Part shown: positions 37,683 to 47,720 of the stretch, piece by piece
Position numbering within the stretch: the first letter of the stretch is position 1
Layout of the letters: each line of letters begins with the position of its first letter
NCBI GenBank assembly: GCA_006384855.1
Contig: VCJN01001186.1
Span: forward strand, 20,536 to 84,535
Length of the DNA: 64,000 nt
Direction: 5' to 3'
From: Tetraselmis striata
Taxonomy: Eukaryota > Chlorophyta > Chlorodendrophyceae > Chlorodendrales > Chlorodendraceae
The notes under the pieces: generated by a model
Database searches by the model: none
The model's input: only the letters and a program-made list of their open reading frames with translations
Told to the model about the DNA's origin: nothing
Translations under genes and position numbers: made by a program

Positions 37683-39537
37683 CAAATACATCTATATGTT
37701 TTAACGCAGTAGTTTACATGTATTTATTCTATCAATTATTGCTATTGGCCAACACTCATTGTGGATCAGCCCCACCCACCTGACTGCGCTGCTCCGCAGA
37801 GGTGACCCGCGCGGCGTTGGCGACCACGTGGCGCAGCAGGCCACGCACAAACGGCTCCCGCACCTACGCAGCCGGGCCTCAGCACACCAGTCCCGCCCCG
37901 CTTGCCCCCTAACCTTTCCCTCCCCCGCCCCAAATTTCCTCCCTCGCCGGCCAGGAGGAACTTTGTCAGTGCAATCATGCCGCTTCCGGTGTCCAGGGCA
38001 TACTCCGTGACAGTGCATAGAATGCGCTGTACATTCTTATTGTTGCCCCTCCCCTTCCCCCGCGCGCCGTTCCAAAGGAGTCGTTGCTTGTGAAGTCCCA
38101 AATCCAGCGGAATGGCGCGGGTGAGCCTGCCTACCTACCCCCACTTTGAGCATGTGTGTGGTGTTGCGGCGTGGTGGGAGGGCCCTGTGGTTTTGCTCCA
38201 AACAAGGGGGGAAGGGGCAAATGGGGGGGGGGGGGGGGGGGCACCAGTGAGCTGCGCTGCCCGCGCGGGCAGGGCGCTGCCAGGCTGGCCAGCCGTCGCA
38301 TCATGAAGGCGGCCTCCGGAGCAGTGGGGGCGGTGCTGTTTACCTGCCGCCGCATGGGGAGGCAGGGGTTGGGGGGGGGGGGGGGGGGGGAGGGTGAAAG
38401 TAGGTTTTAGGGTTAGGGTTCTTTTGCGCACTGGGGGCGGACGGCGGGTCCAGCCTCACGGGGCCTTAAAACCAATGGTCCGAACCGCAGCAGCCTCTCG
38501 CCAATGAGGGATGCGCACCTGCTGAGCACGGGTGCCCCGTGGCTGCGAATTCAGTGGTGGCTCAGACAAGAAGCATTAACCAGCGGAGAACAAAATAACA
38601 GAGAAAAGAGAACAGCAAGAAGGCTGAGTACAGGCATGAATTAACACGCTGTGAAGAAGGACCTATCAAGCCCACCAGAGCTAATGTAGACGAAACCATG
38701 TCGGAACCATGGCGAATGTTCTTACAGGTCGCATGCAAGCCCACTCAGAGGCTTATAATGAGGTGCGTTAGCACCCGTATAACAATATATGTGTGATACT
38801 GGTGTCATATGTAACCCCCCCCCCCCCTCCACATACACACAATTACTGGAGAGGCGGGGCATGGCAGTGCGGCTCACCTCGGGCGGGTGGCCCGCGCGGG
38901 CCCAGGGCATCCACAGCTCCTCGCAGCGCTGCAGCGCCTCCGCAGCGCTGCCCATCTCGAACAGCTCCTCCGCCAGGTCTGCGCAGGTGAGGACCAGGCA
39001 CCGCACGGTGAGCCTGTTGCCCCGGTGGCGCGCCATGCATGCAGGAGGCGTTGCTGCTGCTGTTCTGCGCCGGCAAGGGGGGGGGGGGGGGGGGGGGTGC
39101 ACCGCTGGGTCGCACAAACTCCGGCGTGGCGGGCGCCTTGTGATTTTGCGGTGCAGTCTTGCGCGGCGGCGATGTTCTGCCCGCGCCATCTGCTCCGCCT
39201 CGGCCGCCCCGGCCTCCCCTCGCAGCCCTGCCACCTCGGCCGCTCCGGCCGCCCCCGGCCCGGCTTTCCCCTGAGCGCCCAGCAGGGCTGGAGGACCGCC
39301 CTCCACCGGTGCCGCCGCCACGGCCGGCGCCTCCGCCGCGTCCGCGTCCCCCTTCCGCGCCCCCGCCGCCCCGCTGGCCGCGGCCCCCGCCCGCCTTCTT
39401 TCCTGCCGCCCTCGACCCAGGAGAGCTGCGCGCCTGCGCCTGCGAGCGCGCACGCGGCGAGGGGCACCGCTGCTTGGTGGCCAACCTCTCGCACGATGCA
39501 AGGAGGCAAGGGGAGTGCAGCACCCGGCTGCAGTCAT
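30730..39537 (-). CDS. OPR/FASTK-like protein with C-terminal RAP domain (about ten exons)
   Basis: Predicted minus-strand exons: 39,537-~39,130 (Ala-rich; both limits uncertain), 38,978-38,878, 38,343-38,245, 37,863-37,780, 36,971-36,891, 35,547-35,456, 34,735-34,672, 33,218-32,934, 32,396-32,191 and 31,000-30,730. From the second exon on, every junction keeps phase. Helical repeats typical of OPR/FASTK proteins are clear (AVADTVWSLGVLAGPYLY, VADLLWGLATCQ, DITTVLWAVATLRP, STAAWALAACG). The last two exons form a RAP domain: YSVDLTVPEHSLAIEADGPS across the splice, then GWRVLSVPLATWEEL. The family acts in chloroplasts and mitochondria, binding and processing or stabilising specific organelle transcripts. 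RAP resembles a PD-(D/E)XK nuclease fold. Target RNA and organelle cannot be told, and the N-terminal transit peptide is not secure. Introns are packed with repeats. Confidence 0.85.
31111..31130. repeat. Poly-C tract (about 20 bp) in an OPR intron
   Basis: An uninterrupted plus-strand C run ahead of CCACCCCACC. On the gene strand it is poly-G, about 110 nt before the RAP-exon acceptor. Confidence 0.9.
31204..32081. repeat. Direct duplication of about 250-290 bp inside an OPR intron
   Basis: Copy 1 is at about 31,204-31,487 and copy 2 at about 31,831-32,081. Both run from ACCGTGCA(A/G)TATCTGCAGTAT to a CACGTGA(C/T)AGGTGACATAA end, sharing GGGCGCAGTGTACGAGTGCA. Copy 1 carries an extra AT-rich palindromic stretch (about 31,310-31,360) that could form a cruciform. 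Confidence 0.8.
34120..34215. repeat. AT-rich palindromic stretch
   Basis: Nearly all A/T with overlapping ATATC/GATAT inverted words, inside the OPR gene's intron. It is likely to be secondary-structure-prone. Confidence 0.6.
34637..34658. repeat. Poly-G tract (22 bp) beside an OPR donor
   Basis: On the gene (minus) strand this is a C-tract that begins 13 nt after the predicted 5' splice site at 34,672/34,671. Confidence 0.85.
35182..35334. repeat. MITE-like intronic repeat, copy A
   Basis: Contains CCGCCCTGCCTGCC, AATGTAGACGA, ATGGCGGATG, GGTTGCATGCAAGCCCA and an end CGGCACCC. It is one of four related copies in introns of the OPR gene. Confidence 0.7.
35415..35437. repeat. Poly-G tract beside an OPR donor
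   Basis: About 22 G. It is a C-tract on the gene strand, starting about 19 nt after the 5' splice site at 35,456/35,455. Confidence 0.85.
36489..36657. repeat. MITE-like intronic repeat, copy B (with terminal inverted repeats)
   Basis: Starts GGGTGCCGG and ends CCGGCACCC, exact inverted complements. The interior carries CTGCCCTGCCTGCCAGAG, ATGGCGGATG and GGTTGCATGCGAG. About 169 bp and no coding capacity. Confidence 0.75.
36727..36765. repeat. CT microsatellite
   Basis: About 19 uninterrupted CT dinucleotides in an intron of the OPR gene. Confidence 0.95.
37291..37478. repeat. MITE-like intronic repeat, copy C, with possible 8-bp target duplication
   Basis: The element is at about 37,300-37,470 with ends GGGTGCCGG and CGGCACACC. 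TGTATGTA flanks it on both sides (37,291-37,298 and 37,471-37,478), which would suit a hAT-type element. The left flank is rich in TGTATG words, so chance is possible. Confidence 0.6.
37635..37682. repeat. CATATA microsatellite
   Basis: About eight TACATA hexamers in a row. Confidence 0.95.
38223..38241. repeat. Poly-G tract 4 nt from an OPR donor
   Basis: 19 G. In the transcript it is poly-C beginning just after the GTGC of the 5' splice site at 38,245/38,244. Confidence 0.9.
38402..38421 (+). repeat. Short telomere-like word
   Basis: GGTTTTAGGGTTAGGGTT: one TTTTAGGG (the Chlamydomonas-type unit) joined to TTAGGG. It lies next to a poly-G tract inside an intron and is too short to be a telomere. 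Confidence 0.5.
38631..38776. repeat. MITE-like intronic repeat, copy D
   Basis: Shares GCTAATGTAGACGAAACCATG, ATGGCGAATGTTCTTA, GGTCGCATGCAAGCCCA and an end TAGCACCC with copies A-C. Confidence 0.7.
39078..39098. repeat. Poly-G tract next to the Ala-rich OPR exon
   Basis: About 21 G. It is sense-strand C, shortly downstream of the end of the first recognised OPR exon. Confidence 0.85.
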
Positions 39538-39539
39538 GC

Positions 39540-41096
39540 TCGCCCCTCTCCCCGGGGCTGCTAGCCTGGACTCTACCGACTCTGCTATCCAATTATCCAG
39601 CAGGACAAGCCTGCAGCGACTAAAAGGTCACCATCCTACCGCCTTGCAGATAGGTACGGCAGAGACGCGTAATAATGATAATTCACATTGTAAGTAAATA
39701 AACTTTGAGGACGGCAACAACAACAGGAGCCCAGAAGAGAACAACCCGGGACGGCCCAACGGGCAGAACCATTTGGCCTAGATCATACAGCCAGGGGATA
39801 TGTTGGGCCCCGGAGCACATGGAGGCCAAGGACCAAGGTCCAGATGTGTAAATTCAATTGAAAGCCAAAACTATGTGTGGCGATCTGCCTGCCGCCGCGC
39901 GGCGCAGTCGGATAATCCTTTTTCTTGATCGGTCGCAGTCTACAAAAGTCGGAGGAATTTCGTTTCACGGCCCATAATTATGGGACGTCAACTATTATCG
40001 CCGTCCGTATCACCGATATGCTTTTTGGGCCGCCTAATATATACACCAACGGATATATGTTTCCGATGTTTGTGGCATCACACGCGCGCAAACCGCGGGC
40101 AAAGCCGACCTTATTTGAGCTGTGAGCCACGCTGTACAATCGCTTTATTATAAATTTGCTGCGAGTAGCCTGGAACTACCGTAGTCTGCGTGAGGCCAAA
40201 CGAGCGCTGGCAGTCGGGCGAGGCCAGGGTAAGCGTGGGTCGGGCTTGGGTGGGAGGGGCAAGCATTGGTGCACCGACCTTTGGCGCCTGATCCGCGGCG
40301 CTGCGCGTGGCACACGGCGTGGGGTGGCGGGCAGGCGGTGGCGGGGCCGATGAGGCCGCAATGGCGCGGTGGCTGGACGAGGGGCAGCATCGCGGCCGGC
40401 GGGGCGCTTAAGCGAGGCGCCGAGGGCACAGGAGCGGGGCCGAGCCTGACGCAGCGAGCAGGCCACTGTCAGGTCAGGCGTGGGGAAGGTGGATGTGGGG
40501 TTAGTGGCGGCAGGAGGAACCCGCGCCGCTCTTGCTACTGAAACGAAGTGAGCGAAACTGTCATCGTCGCGATGGAGAGCACGACGCGTAAATGATGAGT
40601 CGCGTCGGAGACTGGCTGTCATCGCCGCCCGACGACGTTCGTCGGGCCTGGAGGAAATGGCGCGCGCGACGCGCCTAGTCGCAATCAGCTAGCATATATC
40701 ATAACGAACTTATGACGTACAAAACCCGCAAAGATGCTGTCGGACTGTCTGATGTGTCCGTCATCTCGCGCGCCGCCGTCGTCGACGTCGCGGCGGCCGT
40801 CGAGCAGCCGTGTGCTGCGTGCCGCGGCCGACCGGCACGGCTCGCTGCGCCGCACCCAAGACGACACCCGCGTTATCCGTCCATCTCGGCAGTTCTCACA
40901 ACCCATCCTGCCCTTCACCTTACTCGCGGCACCGCTGGCCGCGTCACGCGAGCCACTCAGGGTTGCGCACCCTGCTGTTTTTCTGCGCCGGCAGTCTTAT
41001 TGGTCCAGCGTTGCTCCCCCCCTTGCGCGCCGACCCCATACCCTCGACCCCATACCCACCGACCTGTTCGCCACCTCCTCGTGCCGCCCCGAAACC
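39540..41096. other. Intergenic region between divergent genes
   Basis: Lies between the minus-strand OPR gene and the plus-strand REI1 gene, so it should hold both promoters. No clear TATA box is assigned. Antisense and sense ORFs (148 and 91 aa near 40.2-40.6 kb) overlap each other and have no domains. Confidence 0.4.
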
Positions 41097-42816
41097 ATGG
41101 CGCCCACCGACGACGCGATGCCCGGCGGCGGCTTCTACTGCAGCACCAGCGGCACCACCTTCGCCAGCAAGGAGGCACTGGCGGAACATTACCGCTCCGA
41201 CTTTCACCGCTATAACCTGAAGCGCAAGGTGGCGGGGCTGCCGCCCGTCACACGCGAGTGGTTCGACGCGCGCAAGGCGCAGCTCGCCAGCAGCGACGCC
41301 GCCAAGAGTGCGGCCGCGGAGCGGGTGCGACCCTCCCTCCCCCCCCCCCAACCTTGGCTAGCAATCTCAGCTAGCTTCCCCCTTCATATATGCCTTGATG
41401 GACACAGCCGACAAGGGCCTCCCCCAGATTATCGAGTATATACTCTGTACGTTCGCGAGTCGAACTCCCTTTCCTCTCCTCACGAAGAAGCCTCGCCGCT
41501 ATTCCACGACCCAGAAACGTCGCCGCTGGGCACAGAAAGGGCGACGGATTATGGGGTGTGCAGAGGCTGTCGAGACCACGACTGATTGTTGTATCGTGCA
41601 AGCAGATGGCAACAGAGAGGGTGGGCGCGGCGCATGGGGAGAGGTGTTCGCCCAAGGCAATGGGGGCTGACCAACTCGCCTGTGCCCCTCCACCCCCACT
41701 TCCTCCTTATGTGCCGCGCACCAGGTGTGGATCTGCCCGCTGACCAAGAAGAAGTTTTCCAGCGAGAAGACGTACGAGGCGCACACCCGCTCCCGCAAGT
41801 ACCGCGACCTGCTCAAGCAGCGCGGCATCAGCGGCGAGCCCCCCGCACCGGTGGTGGCGCTGCGCGGCGGCAGCGAGGCCCCCGCCAGCACCGCCGGCGC
41901 GGCCCCCGCGGCGGAGGCGGCCGCTGCCGCGCGCCCCGACGGCGCCGGCTACAGCGTGAAGCCCGTCGGGCCGGCGGCCGCCCCCAAGGCGGCGCCCGGC
42001 AAGGCGGCGGCGGAGGGCAACATGGACGCGGAGGGCGACGACTCGTCCGGCTGGGAGACGGCGTCGGACGAGGGCGGCGAGGGTGGGGAGGCGTGGGACC
42101 CGCGGCGCAGCCTGTTTGACAACCACATGAGCGCCAGCCTGGAGGACAACCTGGCGTACATGTGGAAGAACTACGGCTTCTACCTCCCCGACTCCGACAG
42201 CCTGGCGGACCCCGCCGGCCTGGTGGCCTACCTGGGCCTCAAGCTCACCGAGGGCCGCGTCCCCCTGTACACCCACGGCGACGACGCCTCCGCGCGCCAG
42301 TTCCCCAGCCTGCACGCGGTGCAGCGCCACATGGTGGACACCAACCAGTGCCGCCTGGCGTGGGAGGGCAACGCGGAGGAGTACGAGGAGTGGTACGACT
42401 ACGGGGAGGAGGAGGGGCAGGGGCAGGGGGAGGGGATGGAGGTGGACGGCGGCGCGGGGCCGCTGGCGGTCGCCGGCGGGCCGCCGCGCGAGGCGGGCCT
42501 GGGCGCGGGCGGCTACGAGCTGGTGGTGGGCGGCGACGGGGGCGGCGGCGGCGGCGGCGGCCGCAAGGTGCTCGGCTCGCGCGAGTTTGCGCAGTTCTAC
42601 CGGCAGCGCCACAGGCCCGCGGACGGGCGCGCCAGCGTGGCGGCGGCGGCGGTGGCGGCGCAGTACCGCGCGCTGGGGGCGCCCACCGCGCCGACCGTGG
42701 ACGCGGGCCAGGCGCGCGCGCAGCGCACCGCGCAGCACGCCTCGGGCAAGCACGCGCAGCTCACCTTCATGCGGGAGAACATCAACCGCAACCTGCCCAA
42801 AAACGTCCCGTACTAG
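41097..42816 (+). CDS. REI1: REI1/ZNF622-like cytoplasmic 60S biogenesis factor (two exons)
   Basis: Exon 1 is 41,097-41,324 (ATG in GAAACCATGG) and exon 2 is 41,725-42,816, joined in phase 0, giving 439 aa. Orthologues (yeast Rei1, human ZNF622, plant REIL) act late in cytoplasmic maturation of the 60S subunit, around the exit tunnel and Arx1 release. Signatures: HRYNLKRKVAGLPPVTREWF at the first finger, FSSEKTYEAHTRSRKY, DNLAYMWKNYGFYLPD, DPAGLVAYLGLKL, FPSLHAVQRHM, a WYDYG segment after an acidic stretch, and a C-terminal LGSREFAQFYRQR plus NINRNLPKNVPY. Zinc ligands are largely missing: finger 1 has C15/S18/H31/H37, finger 2 C80/T83/H96/Y102, and fingers 3 and 4 keep almost none. The linker is Ala/Gly-rich, as in algal proteins. 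TGTAA at 43,044 could be the polyadenylation signal. Confidence 0.92.
41339..41349 (+). repeat. C-tract just inside the REI1 intron
   Basis: 11 C, starting 14 nt after the GTGCGA donor at 41,325. Confidence 0.9.
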
Positions 42817-45800
42817 GCCGCCGCTCCCACAGGCCTCCCCCTATACCCCCCCGGCATGGTTGTGTCGTCCCATCCCTCCTAGCCATTGCCCGCTTGTCAC
42901 CGCGTTCAAGCCGACGGCCACCGGCTTAGCCACCATGATGACGGAGCCGGCTTGCCGGCCTGCCTCGCCGCATGACAGTGCGGAGGTGCAGCAAGCAGGC
43001 CGGGGGCGCCCCCTGTGCGGTTGATGCTCCGGCGGCAATGACATGTAATCGAGTCTACACCCCCTACCACGTGTGTTGCAATCTGGTACACTGCAGCTGA
43101 CCATTTCACATTGCTAGTAGTTGGCGGCCTTGGGAGATGAGCGGTCACTAGCAACCAATTGCGCGACCATCAGTGCGCGCGAGGCGCTGCCGTGTTGCCC
43201 TTTTTGCTGCCGGCGGCTTCCTCCAGCTCCTCCACTCTGAGCCACGCTGAGATCGTCAGGTTATGGACCCTCCAGCTCTGAGTGCTTAGCGAGCGTATAC
43301 CCATATTTCAGACAGTCCGTCCCGCCAAGCGCGGACGCGTAGTCTCGGCAAGACCGGGCGTTACCAAGTATGTTGCGGCGTTACAGTCGACCTTCGTTGT
43401 TCGCCGACAACTCCACCTGGATACCGGCCCTGTCCGCACTGAAAGCAGGCAGCCTTTGCGAGCTCGCACATCGAGTGGGCGGCTGCGATGACGCAGTGGG
43501 AGATGTGGAGCAAGTGGGGGGTATCGACGCAGTGGGGCCACGGCCTCCGCCGGTGGGAGAACGCCCCAAACCCAGCCGTTGGAAACCGGATCGACTGATT
43601 GCCTGCTCTCTGTCACTCTAGGCTCGGATGCGCTCTGGCCGAGTGATTGTGGAGTCTGTGCCCGTCTCCGGGGCAGTGGGAGATGTCAGGGAGCCGGTGG
43701 GGGTGCTCGATGATGGTTGAGCACAGACTGCGTGAATGGCAGTGCAGCCGACTAGGAGTGTGAGCACATCAGCATTGAGCGGGGGTGTTGAAATCCGGTA
43801 CACTGTTGATCATTTCACATTGGTAGCAGTCAGCAGCTTTAGGACCCGAGCGGGCACTAGCAACCAATTGCGCCAATCTGTGTGTGCCCTTTTTGCTGCC
43901 GGCGGCTTCCTCCGCCGGCCCACTTCTGGAAGCACAGCTCTTCCACCCTGAGCGCTTGCTGTCCCACACTGGCCCAGACCCGCGTTGGTGTTATCAATGC
44001 GAGGCCGTGCCAAGCCAGTCCGGGGCATGGAGGGTTACTGGCTACCCGCCTCTCCCAGCAGAAGGAAGGAAAGAAGCAAGGATCAACTCAATGCCTCAAC
44101 TACAAGCGGGCACCAGCGGCAACTCTTGCTAGCGACGCGAGGCGTGGTGTGAAGACACATCCACTACAGCGTTTTGGGGGGAAGCACTCGTTATCATAAC
44201 AGTGCAAAGCGGGGAGGGGTCAGAGCAACACGGCATGGCGGGGGATGGAAGCCTGGCGTGTGGCTGCTGGCTCATAATCACTTCAAGCGAATGGTTCAAG
44301 ATATCGCATCGAATCCCGATTCAAACGACAGTCATGAAGATCATGGCCGCTGATGAATCAAATGCAACGACACACCACTTCTGAACTACAGATATGGTGT
44401 GTCGGTAGGGAGGCCACACACACACACACACACACGCACATACATATGTATTTAAATGTATGCAAATATATATCTTTACATATATCTAAAAGAGAATCGG
44501 CGCCAAGAGACGACACGCTTGCCTGCCGCCTGCTTGCATAGCGGTACTGGTGCACGTCCATGCCGGTACTGTCGGCACTACTACTGCCCCAGCACTACTA
44601 CTCGAATGCAGAAAGGTATCATTGACCCCCAGAACAGCACTTGATAGACAATATGTATGCACACAGCATAATGTATGCGCAATGTATATGACAAAATGTA
44701 TGAGGCCAATATGGATGCATTCATCGTGACAGATAGGCCCTCGGAAAGGGTGCTTGAATGCTGACGTGAACATTGCGGCTCCATGTGAACATCATTATTT
44801 TCGAGGGGTTGTCAGAGTAGTGTATGCTGCGGATTGACTTGAAGGCCTCGGATATAGATGTCTGTGGTTATTTCCGTAGTGAGGTGAAGCTGGGTGAGGG
44901 TCGTAGCAGTGATACCCTTTGGGCGCCTCGCTGGAGGAACGCATGCGAGGCAGATAGTAGCCTCCTGTGAGACGAAATGACCGACGAGATGGCTAAATGG
45001 GAGGGCCATGGCTGGGGGACACCCTGTGTCAGCCGCGGGAAGGGAGTCTCTGTGGCGGCTCTGCAAGTGTGTATACATGCGAGTGCCCCGACATTGCTTA
45101 GCCTTCGGTTTGCCTCCTATGTTCGCCGTCAGCCGCAATTGCAATCACGGACTCATCGACTAATCATTTGGCGCTGTTGGGGTGCTATCACGCAGGCCCG
45201 ACCTCCCCGGGTTCTCCAGCGCTCGAGTTCCGGCAACGAGAACAAGAGCATTCATCATGCGTTACCGGCGAAATACTTGTTTTTCGGCCTTTCTTGGGCA
45301 TGCATATTCAGACATGTAGATTGATACGCCAGCAGATGTAGGTCTGCAGCATAATCAACCGCCTTATCTGTAGGACAGAACTGCCACAGAACTGCAAAGT
45401 GATGCTGCTTTTCTAGCACTATCTCGATGGGCACTAGCCGGAAGTTACTCGAAGAGCAATAACCCGCATATAGCAAGGGTTGTGGTCAGGCCAAGGCATC
45501 ATCGAAACATTATTCATTGGCTGTTCAATTACAAAGCAAGACGGGGTGGGAAACATACACTGACCGAATAAAAGGGGACAAATGATATCTAGCCTGACCT
45601 AACGCTGGGTCTACTACACTACTGGTATCCCTACCAAACTAGGTGTGACATGTCTACGGGGACTGCTTGTCTGGCTGGGCGGCAAAGGCCTCCCCATCAG
45701 TTTGGGAGGGGGGGGGCTTGCCACATGACAAGGCTGTTATTTGGGCACACGAAAGTCTCACTACCATGCAAGCACATGGCTATCTCATGGTCTGCTGGCA

Positions 45801-46137
45801 GTGCTACCTAATACTTTATCGAGCACGATGCTGCTGTAGACATGACTCTGACACGATCTTCGTAAAGAATCCCGCACTGACAGGTCTCATGGTTGAGTCG
45901 CTTGGGATCTGATTCTGTGGTTGCTTGAGGCAAAGTGGAGTCGTTGTTTCGTGTGATTTTATTGGGTGTTGCTGCTGCTGCTGCCAGCCCGGGACTGTGG
46001 TATGCTGATTGGCTTTTTATATGGACGGAGAATGTACGCCAGCCAGAGAACACAACGCTGCGAGTTCCGAAGAGCAGACCAGCATAGTAGTCAGAAGCAG
46101 TAGAGCTCATCGCCTCGAGCACGACGCGCCGCCGAAC
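42817..46137. other. Gene-poor interval downstream of REI1
   Basis: Apart from the duplication listed separately and a CA microsatellite (about 44,416-44,434), only domain-less short ORFs are present. A TGTAA for REI1 is at 43,044. Confidence 0.45.
43079..43930. repeat. Direct repeat pair downstream of REI1
   Basis: GGTACACTG..., then CATTTCACATTG, CACTAGCAACCAATTGCGC and CCCTTTTTGCTGCCGGCGGC, at 43,084-43,220 and again at 43,797-43,917. The copies are diverged, with small indels. Confidence 0.75.
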
Positions 46138-46836
46138 TCACACGAGGGCGCTGCGTGTCCTTGCCATCTTGTGCAGAGGTTTGATAGGCAGGATGTTGTT
46201 GCCAAGAGACGATTCCGTTCTGGTGATTCCAGCGCGGGGCGGGTTGCTGCTGCGGACAGGAGACGCTGTGCTGAGCCCCTCCGCCGCCTCATGGCCAGGG
46301 TCGGACTCCGCCGGCGGGTGGGGTTGAAGGCCGCGCCGAGAGCGCGTCCGCAGGAAGCTACGGCCTCGGGGAGCTCGTTGCTGTGCACGTCTGATGCCGA
46401 AGCGAACGCCGAGCTTCTCGCCAATCTCGCTGGAAGCCTGCAGCCGAATGTCCGTCTCCAGCTGAAAATCGATCTCTCGGGCGCCTCGGGCATTACGGGC
46501 GCCTTGCTCCACAACTCGACGCGTGGCGGACGGCCCGCGACTCTCCTCCTCGAAGCTGGAGCTCGCCAAGCAGGACGCCTCCTTGGCTTCGCGCGAGTCC
46601 CGGTGCTTGAAGAACTCGACGAGGCTGTGGTTGGGGAGGATGTCCAGCCTTAGCTGACCGAGGCTGGACTGCCGTGGCAGATCACCGCCTTCACCAGCTG
46701 ACACGCGTAGCGAATTACTGTCGTCGTCGGGAAGAACACACACCTGTCGCAAAAGCAGAAAGAGCGGCGACAACGTCACTCGAATTCCACCGTAACTTGC
46801 GTCAGCAAGGATAGAATGGAGTCTATAAGGTGGCAT
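46009..46836. other. Overlapping long ORFs on both strands, function unknown
   Basis: A plus ORF (46,009-46,653, 214 aa) and a minus ORF (46,138-46,836, 232 aa) cover the same GC-rich DNA. Neither contains a motif I recognise, and no splice pattern settles which, if any, is real. The minus frame would be co-directional with the ORF at 47.3-47.7 kb. Confidence 0.2.
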
Positions 46837-47282
46837 GCTTGAGCCGCGCTAGGCTCGGCTCAGCTGCAACGGGTCGTGCGGTGATCGTTGTTCAAAAGCT
46901 CGACAGCTAAGCGAACTTCTCGGGGAATAAAGAGATCGCAATTCTGGCAAATGAGTGCTGCGCCGCGAGGCCAGCCTTCTTGAGGCCGGCACTGCGGCGA
47001 GACGCCGACAGACTGGCAAGCTTTGAACAGCCATATCGCCCACTTAGCGGCCGCTAAAGACACTGACGCACGCCACTACTCGGGCGGAGTACGGTGGGGC
47101 GTCCGGTTGGATTTACGTCCGACACCACGGCGCAGTACTCGTTACTACAACTTCGCTTCCGAAACCAATGCGCGACATAGTTGGTAGTTAGGTAGGCGAG
47201 GAGGGCCGGACCGAGCTCTGAACGTTAGGACGCAGTCGGTTATCAGCTTATCGCCGTGTTTCGGAAGGCCTCGTCATCTCAC

Positions 47283-47720
47283 CTTGGTCGCCAGGAGGTC
47301 GGCGTGACCGGACGACAGCATGGCTCCAACCTCGGGGTCCATCGCCGCGTCCCCAACACAGCTGCCAGCTAACATAAAAGCGGCGATGCCGCCCATCGCC
47401 CTCCTCTGCACCTCCAGTGGCCAAGCCAGGCCACCGTCGACGCCACGGAGTTGCTTCGTTGACGGGATGTGCGCCTCCATACATAGCCTCGTCAAGCTGA
47501 TGGCGGGTGACCCCGAGCCGACAGGATGTGCTGGGTCGCCTGAGGCGTTGCCGGCCGCGGAAGATTTGTGTGCAGCGACAGCTGTCGCGTTTTCGGGCAA
47601 ATGGCGGCCCCGCTTTGCAGTCGCGGGTTTTGACTCATGGTGCCCCGCAAGGCTCGTTAGTGACTCGGCGCTGCGGACTTTTCGCATCTTAGCGCCCAGG
47701 CAGGCGTTTTGGCCCAGCAT
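47283..47720 (-). CDS. Hypothetical first exon, possibly Armadillo/HEAT-like
   Basis: The minus frame starts at ATG 47,720 (directly preceded by TAA) and meets a good donor (AAG|GTGAGA) at 47,283/47,282 in phase 0. The second half, GGIAAFMLAGSCVGDAAMD followed by GAMLSSGHADLLATK, has the alternation of small and Leu residues seen in Armadillo-type repeats, but this is weak. The next exon was not identified with confidence: a frame at 47,045-46,870 containing EVRLAVELLNNDHR is a candidate, but its phase does not fit simply. The opposite strand also has a 134-aa ORF. Confidence 0.3.

Noticed and set aside
38402-38421. Telomere or interstitial telomeric array
   Set aside because: Only about two units are present. 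A chance or micro-insertion origin is enough.
38843-39592. Alternative frames (249 aa and 211 aa minus, 225 aa plus) over the Ala-rich OPR exon
   Set aside because: Extreme GC keeps all frames open. The chosen frame has Ala/Glu/Gly composition usual for algal linkers, but the exon limits remain uncertain and are stated as such.
40734-41096. N-terminal extension of REI1 to 40,734 (continuous ORF of 283 aa)
   Set aside because: The extension is low-complexity Ser/Arg/Pro. Homology begins after ATG 41,097, which has a good context, and the ORF also reads into the intron at its 3' end.
41707-42753. 348-aa minus-strand ORF opposite REI1 exon 2
   Set aside because: Shadow of a GC-rich coding exon: composition is Arg/Ala/Val-biased and it has no domain, while the plus strand has clear REI1 signatures.
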